In this document: positions 15,630 through 21,325 of the stretch, piece by piece
Layout: each line of letters begins with the position of its first letter
Numbering within the stretch: position 1 is the stretch's first letter
Virus record (IMG/VR): IMGVR_UViG_3300025325_000117
Coordinates: 1 to 27,820 of that record
Strand: one strand, 5' to 3'
Length of the DNA: 27,820 nucleotides
Origin: a virus
Position numbers and translations under genes: made by a program
The notes under the pieces: generated by a model
Databases searched by the model: none
Seen by the model: only the letters and a program-made list of their open reading frames with translations
Told to the model about the DNA's origin: nothing

Positions 15630-15657
15630 TGGCGCGGGCTACTGCATCGCTGCTGTG

Positions 15658-15888
15658 TCAGGGCGCGCTCGCCGAAACCTTACGTAAAAACAAGTCCCAG
15701 AATGCGGGGTGCATGGATCGGTCGCCGGCCTCCCATTGGCGCCAGACGCGATCAATGGTGTGGACGAGTAAGGCGGCGCCAGCTTGCGTGAGCCCAGCGT
15801 TCTCCCGCGCCCGCCGAATCTCGTCAGGCGCGGGATTGCGCGACGGATGCGGCGTGCGGCGGGAGCGATTAGGGTGGGTCGGGCTCAT
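15658..15888 (-). CDS. XRE-family helix-turn-helix regulator
   Basis: This 76-aa protein is read on the minus strand from ATG 15888; an open frame extends further upstream but overlaps the neighbouring gene and is not supported. After a short basic N-terminus comes APDEIRRARENAGLTQAGAA, a Cro/CI-type helix-turn-helix start, then HTIDRVWRQWEAGDRSMHPA with the recognition-helix and turn features (LTQ, W.QWE.G). An AGAGGA lies about 12 nt upstream. It is the last gene of a three-gene minus-strand run. DNA binding is likely; a plausible target is the palindrome in that run's promoter (16399-16415), which would be autoregulation (inference). Confidence 0.7.
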   Translation of the reverse strand: MSPTHPNRSRRTPHPSRNPAPDEIRRARENAGLTQAGAALLVHTIDRVWRQWEAGDRSMHPAFWDLFLRKVSASAP

Positions 15889-15895
15889 CGCGTCG

Positions 15896-16081
15896 TCAGT
15901 CCTCTGTGACGATCTTGGGCGTCGTCCAGTGCAGCGAGCCCAGGCGATCCTCGGCGTTGGGATATTTGTGGTCGGCCTCTGCGAGACACGTCTCTGGCGT
16001 CGGCGCCACAATCACGTCCACGACGGGCCACGTGTCGGTGCCTGGAATGACGCGGTGGCTGTCGAGTCGATAAATGGTCAT
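15896..16081 (-). CDS. Small protein of the minus-strand control operon
   Basis: This 61-aa protein is read on the minus strand. A perfect AGGAGG with 5-nt spacing precedes ATG 16081, so the start is certain. The sequence (MTIYRLDSHRVIPGTDTWPV, VDVIVAPTPETCLAEADHKY) is a mixed alpha/beta small domain without known motif. It sits between a 79-aa protein and the XRE regulator and is cotranscribed; it could be a host-takeover or regulatory factor, but that is not shown. Confidence 0.6.
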   Translation of the reverse strand: MTIYRLDSHRVIPGTDTWPVVDVIVAPTPETCLAEADHKYPNAEDRLGSLHWTTPKIVTED

Positions 16082-16090
16082 GGGGTCCTC

Positions 16091-16330
16091 CTAGCGAGCG
16101 ACGGCGATCAGGCCCACGGCCACGAGCGCCTTGAGCGCGTTCTGCACGCGGCTCAGATCGTCAGCCGTGGTGCAGACGATGGCACGGCGGTTGGTGATGT
16201 CGGTTGTCGGCGTCAATCCAATGGCGTCAAGCTGTTGGCACAGCGAGTCGGCGCACGCGCCGCGGATGACCATCTCAAATGCCGGCTTGCCGTGGTCGGT
16301 GGTCCTGAGCAGTTGCAACGTGGGGGTCAT
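16091..16330 (-). CDS. First gene of minus-strand control operon, unknown
   Basis: This 79-aa protein starts at ATG 16330 with a GGGAG 7 nt upstream; an alternative start ATG 16387 adds 19 residues and would nearly coincide with the promoter start point (leaderless). Sequence: MTPTLQLLRTTDHGKPAFEM, then IRGACADSLCQQLDAIGLTP and ADDLSRVQNALKALVAVGLI, a small alpha/beta domain ending in a helix. It carries no recognisable motif. It is the first gene behind the promoter/palindrome at 16395-16423. Possibly regulatory by context only. Confidence 0.55.
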   Translation of the reverse strand: MTPTLQLLRTTDHGKPAFEMVIRGACADSLCQQLDAIGLTPTTDITNRRAIVCTTADDLSRVQNALKALVAVGLIAVAR

Positions 16331-16394
16331 GGTGTGTCTCCCGCCCCTGATGGCCGAGGCGCGCCGGACGGCATCAGTGCCATCCATGAGACTC

Positions 16395-16423
16395 AGTATA
16401 GGCGCAATGCGCCTAAGATGCAA
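16395..16423 (-). promoter_or_regulatory. Minus-strand promoter with embedded palindrome operator
   Basis: Read on the minus strand: TTGCAT (16423-16418), a 17-bp spacer, TATACT (16400-16395). The -10 matches 5/6 of consensus and the spacer length is ideal; the -35 is weak. A perfect 17-bp palindrome TAGGCGCAATGCGCCTA (16399-16415) covers the spacer and the inner edge of the -10, the expected spot for a repressor operator. The neighbouring XRE gene is the likely binder (inference). Confidence 0.65.
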
Positions 16424-16431
16424 GAGAAATC

Positions 16432-16465
16432 GCTAATGAGACTGGACGGCTGCTAATGAGACTGG
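16432..16465 (+). repeat. 14-bp direct repeat over a start codon
   Basis: GCTAATGAGACTGG occurs at 16432-16445 and 16452-16465, period 20. The second copy contains the start ATG of the 16456 gene; the first encodes a 6-codon frame (MRLDGC then stop) ending just before it. A leader peptide/coupling device or a recent small duplication is possible. Confidence 0.7.
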
Positions 16466-18399
16466 CAACACGCTATTTCCCGCACCTGCTCGCCACGGCG
16501 CTCCTGACGGTCGGCCTGTATCTGGCCTGCGGGCCAACAGTGGAAGCGCGGCAACTGCCGACGCGGCTCCTCACGGCGGCCGACCTCGTCCATCAATACA
16601 GTTTCACCCTACCGGCGATGCACGATGTCTCGTCCTCGGGCCAGTACTGCGAATACACCAACGGGGCCATCGCCTTCAACCCGGCGGGGAACGGCGGCCA
16701 GGGGTCGCTGTTCTTCACCTGCCACGACTGGACGCAGACGGTGGCGGAGATTTCCATTCCGACATCGACGGGGCAAGCCGTCCAGCTCCAGCAACCGCGG
16801 GACGCGCTCGAAGGGCGGCTCAACCAGATCAACCCGACCGACACGAACAGTAAGAAGATCGGGGGGCTGTTCGTCAGTGGTACGCAACTCCTGCTGACCG
16901 CCTACTCGTTTTACGACGGGGCGATGACGGCCTCGTCATCCCACTTTGTCAGGGCTACCAATCTCGCGACCGCCAGCATCGTCGGCCCGTTCGGCGTGGG
17001 GTCGCTCAATCCCGCCTTCTACGCAGGCTACATGGGGACGATCCCGCCCGTGTGGCAGGCCGCGCTCGGCGGGGACTTTCTCACCGGCCAGTGCTGCCTG
17101 TCGATTGTGAGCCGCACGTCGTATGGTCCATCAGTCAGCGCGGTCACGAAGGCGAACCTGCTATCTGCGGTCAATCCCACCCCGGCGACAACACTCGTCG
17201 CCTACCCGGACGCCCATCAGACGCTCGGTCCGTGGAACCAGACCTCCGGCACCTACAACGACACGGCCGATGTGACCGGTATCCTCCTCCCCGACAACAC
17301 GAACACGGTCCTGTTCGTCGGCAAGATCGGCATCGGGACGTTCTGCTACGGGGATGTGCAATGCGGTCAAACCAGCAAGGGCTCCTACGCGCCGCCCTAC
17401 GTCCCTCGGATCTGGTTTTATCGCGCGTCGGATCTCGCGCTCGTCAAGGCCGGGACCAAACAGTACTGGGAGATCACGCCCTACCTGGTGGAGACGATTC
17501 AGGGGATCGGGACGAACGTCGGCGGGCTCGCGTACAACACCGCCACGGGCCAGATTTACCTCACCGAGAACTTCGGCAACGGGGCACAGGCGCGCATCCA
17601 CGTCTACACCATCAGCGGGACGACGCAGCCGCCGCCACCGCCCACCGAAATCTGTGGTGACGGGATCGACAACGACAACGACGGTCTAATCGACGAAGGC
17701 TGTACGCCGCCACCGCCACCGACGAGCGACACCACGCCGCCGACCATCAATCTCACCCTGTCAAGCGCGGCGCTCGTGCTCGGCCAGACGGTCACGCTGA
17801 CGGTGGCGGTGGACGACAACGTTGCGCTGCGCGGGACGGTCATTCGGCTGAATGGCGTGGACCTGTTCGAGTTCCCGTTTGGCCCGACGCCGCTCCCGAC
17901 GACGTTCACGACGACCTGGACTCCGGCCGCGGTGGGTAGCTACCCCCTCGTGGCCTGGACCCGCGACACGTCCTACAACGACGCGACGGACGCGGAGACA
18001 CTCACGGTGACGACTGTCGCTCTGCCTCCTGCGCCAGTCGATTGCGTCGTCTCCGCGTGGTCCGCGTGGTCGGCGTGGGCGCCGATCAGTGCGACCGAGG
18101 AGTCACGCACGCGCACGCGCACGGTCACGACGCCACCCGCGAATGGTGGCCTGGCCTGTCCTGCCCTGATCGAGACCGAGACGCGCGCGATTGTGGTGCC
18201 GCCGCCGACTAATCCATGTGTGGCCACGCCGCTCGTCGTCACCGTGTCGCGCTGGCCTGGCGGCACCACGGGATCGAAGTCTGGAACGTGGAATAGCGGC
18301 ACATTCTCGCTCGCGTCTGCGACGTTTACCTGGCTGCCGTCGCTGCGCTTCGTGGCCGTGGACACTCGGGGCTGCACAGCGACGAAGGTGCAACCGTGA
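16456..18399 (+). CDS. Secreted multidomain protein: beta domain, MopE-type motif, Ig-like, TSP1-like
   Basis: This is a 647-aa protein with an N-terminal signal peptide (basic RLATRY, hydrophobic LLATALLTVGLYLACGP, likely cleavage near TVEA-RQ; the LYLAC Cys is a poor lipobox). Residues ~35-385 form a large beta-rich domain. Then a Pro linker and ICGDGIDNDNDGLIDEGC (about 398-415), a MopE-type putative metal-binding motif with regular Asp/Asn; a second Pro linker; an Ig-like domain (~425-525; TPPTINLTLSSAALVLGQTV); and from Cys530 CVVSAWSAWSAW...SRTRTRTVTTPP...GGLACPALIETETR, a thrombospondin-1-like repeat with WxxWxxW. A further small beta domain ends it. No SD is obvious. An exported adhesive role is inferred; unusual for a phage. 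Confidence 0.7.
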   Translation: MRLATRYFPHLLATALLTVGLYLACGPTVEARQLPTRLLTAADLVHQYSFTLPAMHDVSSSGQYCEYTNGAIAFNPAGNGGQGSLFFTCHDWTQTVAEISIPTSTGQAVQLQQPRDALEGRLNQINPTDTNSKKIGGLFVSGTQLLLTAYSFYDGAMTASSSHFVRATNLATASIVGPFGVGSLNPAFYAGYMGTIPPVWQAALGGDFLTGQCCLSIVSRTSYGPSVSAVTKANLLSAVNPTPATTLVAYPDAHQTLGPWNQTSGTYNDTADVTGILLPDNTNTVLFVGKIGIGTFCYGDVQCGQTSKGSYAPPYVPRIWFYRASDLALVKAGTKQYWEITPYLVETIQGIGTNVGGLAYNTATGQIYLTENFGNGAQARIHVYTISGTTQPPPPPTEICGDGIDNDNDGLIDEGCTPPPPPTSDTTPPTINLTLSSAALVLGQTVTLTVAVDDNVALRGTVIRLNGVDLFEFPFGPTPLPTTFTTTWTPAAVGSYPLVAWTRDTSYNDATDAETLTVTTVALPPAPVDCVVSAWSAWSAWAPISATEESRTRTRTVTTPPANGGLACPALIETETRAIVVPPPTNPCVATPLVVTVSRWPGGTTGSKSGTWNSGTFSLASATFTWLPSLRFVAVDTRGCTATKVQP

Positions 18400-18450
18400 C
18401 GCCGCTGACCCGTCCGGCCACGGCGTATCGCTGCGGGCTGTAGGTGAGAT

Positions 18451-19164
18451 ATGTCTGTTGCCTTTGACGCGGTTATCGCCCAGTTGCAAACCGGTGAAAA
18501 TGTGTCGTCGAAGTCATGGACGCACACACCAACTGGCACGCCGACAGCGGCGATGGTGGCCTTGAAGAAGGTCGGCGGTGACCAAGTCACTGGGGTGACG
18601 TACGGCGGCGCCGCTATGACGCTGGTCAACGAGCACCCGACGACCGGCACCGGACGGCTACAACAATGGGGCCTCGCCAACCCCGCGAGCGGCGCGCAGA
18701 CGGTCGAAATTACAGCTTCCGGATCGGACTTCTCTGTCTCAGCGCATTCGCTGACGTTCACCGGCACACACCTCACGACGGCCGCGTGTTTCACGTCGCC
18801 ACAGGCGGCCGACGGGGGCGTGGAGGCGCAAACGACCACGCTGACCGTGACGAGTCAGGCGGGCGATCTCGTAGTGGATTGGGTCTTCGTGCCGACCTTC
18901 CCAGAGACCGACAAGACATTGACTGAGGGGGCCGATCAGACAGAACGGGCCGAAACGTACAACGCGGCTCGCGGAGACAACTTCGCCACGAGCACGCAGC
19001 CCGGCGCGGCCTCGGTGAGCATGGATTACTCCTGGGCGAGCAGCACGGACGTCGACCTGTGGCGATACATCGCCATCAACATCGTGCAGGCGGCGGCGAG
19101 CATTCTCATTCTGGTGGCGAAAGACATGGCCGATTCTGTGGACATGAAGGACATGCGGGGCTAA
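18451..19164 (+). CDS. Beta-sandwich appendage protein
   Basis: This is a 237-aa protein with TAGGTGAG ahead of ATG 18451. The sequence is beta-rich with a repeated strand style (AAMVALKKVGGDQVTGVTYG; GGAAMTLVNEHPTTGTGRLQ; QTTTLTVTSQAGDLVVDWVF) and a C-terminal hydrophobic stretch IAINIVQAAASILILVAKDM followed by an acidic DSVDMKDM end. The pattern 'T.V...G.AMTLV......GR.....GLANPASGAQTV.I' is common in phage fibre or decoration proteins with a jelly-roll fold. It probably belongs to the appendage block with its downstream neighbours. No ligand or motif is identified. Confidence 0.5.
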   Translation: MSVAFDAVIAQLQTGENVSSKSWTHTPTGTPTAAMVALKKVGGDQVTGVTYGGAAMTLVNEHPTTGTGRLQQWGLANPASGAQTVEITASGSDFSVSAHSLTFTGTHLTTAACFTSPQAADGGVEAQTTTLTVTSQAGDLVVDWVFVPTFPETDKTLTEGADQTERAETYNAARGDNFATSTQPGAASVSMDYSWASSTDVDLWRYIAINIVQAAASILILVAKDMADSVDMKDMRG

Positions 19165-19167
19165 GCG

Positions 19168-19944
19168 ATGAAACAAGAAATACTAGTGGGCCAAACGGAC
19201 CACACGGTCCTCGTGTTGATCCGCGACGTCGCTGGCGCCCCGAAGACCGGGCTCACTGAGGCGAGCATCGACATCGCGCACACGCGTGTCGAAACCGACA
19301 ACGACGTCGTCTGTACCGATGTCACGCCCGCCGCGCTCTCCGCCCTGACCGACGCCCATACCGATTGGGGTTTCAAGGAAGTCTCAGCGACCGACGCGCC
19401 CGGCCTGTACCGGCTGGACGTTGGCGACGCAGCCCTGACGTTTGGCGCGTGGGCCGTCGTCGTCTCGATCGTCGGCACGGGCCTGGACCCGTGCTCGATT
19501 GAGTTCGTGCTGGTCTCCGTCGATATGCGTGACGGCGTCAGAGCGGGACTGACAGCTCTGCCGAACGCCGCGGCCGAAGCGGCGGGCGGCCTCTACACGC
19601 GGGGCACTGGCGCCGGGCAGATCAATCAACCGGCGAACGGCAGCGTCGACGCGAATGCCGTGGCGCTGAATGGTGGCACGGCGGCGGCGGAAAACCTCCG
19701 GCGATCGGCTGAGTCGATCTACTACGGCTCCGTCACCGGCGCGGTGACCACCACCACGCTCATCGATAGCGGACTGACGCAGGCGGATACCGATCATTGG
19801 AAGGGCCGGATCGTGATCTTTCTGACGGGCACCCTCGCCAAAGAGGCAACGGACATCACCGAGTTTGACCCAGCGACGGACAAGCTCACGTTTACCGCGC
19901 TGACGTCGGCGCCGTCGGGCGGCGACACCTACGTGATTGTGTAA
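19168..19944 (+). CDS. Tail appendage/baseplate-type protein
   Basis: This 258-aa protein begins 3 bp after the preceding stop. The first ~115 residues form an Ig- or fibronectin-like beta domain (EILVGQTDHTVLVLIRDVAG, GLYRLDVGDAALTFGAWAVV) of the kind that starts baseplate upper-protein-like fibres; then an Ala/Gly linker (GVRAGLTALPNAAAEAAGGL, GAGQINQPANGSVDANAVAL) and a C-terminal beta part (SIYYGSVTGAVTTTTLIDSG; EATDITEFDPATDKLTFTAL). This two-part design with 'GLTALPNA' linkers recurs in phage fibre proteins of alphaproteobacterial and metagenomic phages. Receptor binding or fibre attachment is inferred. Confidence 0.55.
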   Translation: MKQEILVGQTDHTVLVLIRDVAGAPKTGLTEASIDIAHTRVETDNDVVCTDVTPAALSALTDAHTDWGFKEVSATDAPGLYRLDVGDAALTFGAWAVVVSIVGTGLDPCSIEFVLVSVDMRDGVRAGLTALPNAAAEAAGGLYTRGTGAGQINQPANGSVDANAVALNGGTAAAENLRRSAESIYYGSVTGAVTTTTLIDSGLTQADTDHWKGRIVIFLTGTLAKEATDITEFDPATDKLTFTALTSAPSGGDTYVIV

Positions 19945-19956
19945 CCGGAGGGCCAG

Positions 19957-20163
19957 ATGGCAGTGATTCAGACGACGCGCGGCGAGATGGACGAGTGCGA
20001 TCTCGTGAAGCGGGAAGGTGTGCTCGACGACGACAACGAACACACGACATGGGTGGAGTACTACTTGGGCGAAGAACTGGTGCATCGTTCCGCGCATGTG
20101 ACCTTGAAGACATCGCCAGTGGCGACGGCTATTGCGGCAGCATTCGGATTGGGTTCTCAGTAA
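19957..20163 (+). CDS. Small protein in appendage block
   Basis: This is a 68-aa protein with GGAGG ahead of ATG 19957. It is acidic then basic (TTRGEMDECDLVKREGVLDD, EHTTWVEYYLGEELVHRSAH) and ends in a hydrophobic Ala-rich helix (TSPVATAIAAAFGLGSQ). There is no known motif; it is packed between fibre-type genes with a good RBS, so the gene is probably real. Confidence 0.6.
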   Translation: MAVIQTTRGEMDECDLVKREGVLDDDNEHTTWVEYYLGEELVHRSAHVTLKTSPVATAIAAAFGLGSQ

Positions 20164-20175
20164 AGGAGTGTAGAC

Positions 20176-20637
20176 GTGGCAAATACTCAAGCTCTGACTA
20201 GCGCCTGGAAACGTGACGTGATGCTCGGCCTCCATGCGCATGGCGCATCGGTGATCCGCGCCGCAACGACAAAGGACGACTTCAAGGGGGCGCTCTATCT
20301 CGTCACCGCCTCGCGTGGCGCGGGCGACACCGTGTACAACACGACGGGCGAACTGGCCGGCACTGGCAACTACACGCAGGGTGGGACGGCGGTGACGAAT
20401 GGCACCGATCCGGCGCTGGATGGCACGACGGCCATCTGGACGCCAACGGCCTCGCTGTCCTGGGCGGCGCTCACCTCCAGCGGCGCATTCGACGCGGTGT
20501 TGATCTACAACGACACGTCGGCGTCGAAGCTGGCGGTGTCGGTCCACACGTTCGGATCGCAGAGTATCGTGGCTGGAACTTTTACCCTTACAATGCCCGC
20601 GCACGCTGCTGCTACGGCCCTGGTGAGAATCGCGTAA
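20176..20637 (+). CDS. Beta-rich phage structural protein
   Basis: This is a 153-aa protein from GTG 20176, with a strong AAAGGAG at 20162-20168. Its sequence MANTQALTSAWKRDVMLGLH, then TASRGAGDTVYNTTGELAGT, GNYTQGGTAVTNGT and ASLSWAALTSSGAFDAVLIY, is typical of a widespread family of phage structural proteins with a 'Y.. TGELAGTGNYTQGG' block and a C-terminal 'G.FT..MPA..A..ALVRI' strand, often found among tail-fibre genes. The role in the particle is not established. Confidence 0.65.
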   Translation: MANTQALTSAWKRDVMLGLHAHGASVIRAATTKDDFKGALYLVTASRGAGDTVYNTTGELAGTGNYTQGGTAVTNGTDPALDGTTAIWTPTASLSWAALTSSGAFDAVLIYNDTSASKLAVSVHTFGSQSIVAGTFTLTMPAHAAATALVRIA

Positions 20638-20671
20638 AGCGTTGAGCAGTATGCGTATTGAGGCGGCATAG

Positions 20672-21319
20672 ATGGCTATTACCAGTGTCGTCACGCAAGT
20701 CCTGACCGGATCGGGCACCTATACCCCGACCACGGGGATGCTCCAGGTGCTCGCCGTGTGTATCGGTGGGGGCGGGGGCGGCGCGCCGGTCACGGCAGCC
20801 GATGACGCGGGCGGCGGTGGTGGGGGCGGCGGCTGTGCGGTCAAGCTCTTCTCGGCCGCGGACATCGGCGCGAACAAGGAATACGTGGCGGGGGGCGGGG
20901 GAAGCTCAGGCAACGGTGGCACGACGTCGCGACTCGGCGCGGCGGGATCGGAAATCCTGCAGGCCACTGGGGGCGGCACTGGCGCGGCCACCGGCAATAC
21001 CACAACGGTCGGCGTGTCGGCGGCGGGCGGGGTCGGCGGCGTCGGCACCTTGGGCGATCTTAACTTCGCTGGCGAGCCGGGGATGCGCGCCATCATCTAC
21101 TCCACCACGCACGGATCGGGTGGAGCTGGGGGCGCGGCGGCCTCGTTCTTTGGCATCGGCGGCGGCGGTGGCGCCCAGTCCGGCACGGAAGCCGTGGGCA
21201 ATGCCGGCGGAGCCTACGGCGGCGGTGGGGGCGGGGCGCACACGGCGGGCGATACTGATCGCACGGGCGGCGCCGGAGCGGCTGGCGCGCTCTACATGAT
21301 TGAGTTCGTCGGAACCTAG
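20672..21319 (+). CDS. Glycine-rich fibre-domain protein
   Basis: This is a 215-aa protein from ATG 20672 (GAGG upstream). It opens with a short strand segment (QVLTGSGTYTPTTGMLQVLA) and then is dominated by glycine with polyG stretches (GGGGGGAPV, AGGGGSSGNGGT, GIGGGGGAQSG, GGGGGGAHTAG). The pattern '..TYTPT.....V...GGGGGG..' is that of the phage Gly-rich tail-fibre/adhesin domain (Gly_rich_2 type), thought to form packed polyglycine helices at receptor-binding tips. It ends GALYMIEFVGT, like the N-terminal domain of the next protein, so the two are tandem paralogues. Confidence 0.65.
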   Translation: MAITSVVTQVLTGSGTYTPTTGMLQVLAVCIGGGGGGAPVTAADDAGGGGGGGGCAVKLFSAADIGANKEYVAGGGGSSGNGGTTSRLGAAGSEILQATGGGTGAATGNTTTVGVSAAGGVGGVGTLGDLNFAGEPGMRAIIYSTTHGSGGAGGAAASFFGIGGGGGAQSGTEAVGNAGGAYGGGGGGAHTAGDTDRTGGAGAAGALYMIEFVGT

Positions 21320-21325
21320 CGCCAG

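Noticed and set aside
15608-16456. 282-aa open frame on the plus strand
   Set aside because: Antisense to three minus-strand genes with good ribosome-binding sites and an HTH motif; composition looks non-coding.
19384-20718. 444-aa open frame on the minus strand
   Set aside because: Opposite four plus-strand appendage genes with strong SDs (AAAGGAG, GGAGG); Arg/His-rich shadow.
20760-21260. G-quadruplex-like G runs
   Set aside because: The runs follow from glycine codons (GGN) in the polyglycine protein; few places have four well-spaced G3 runs.
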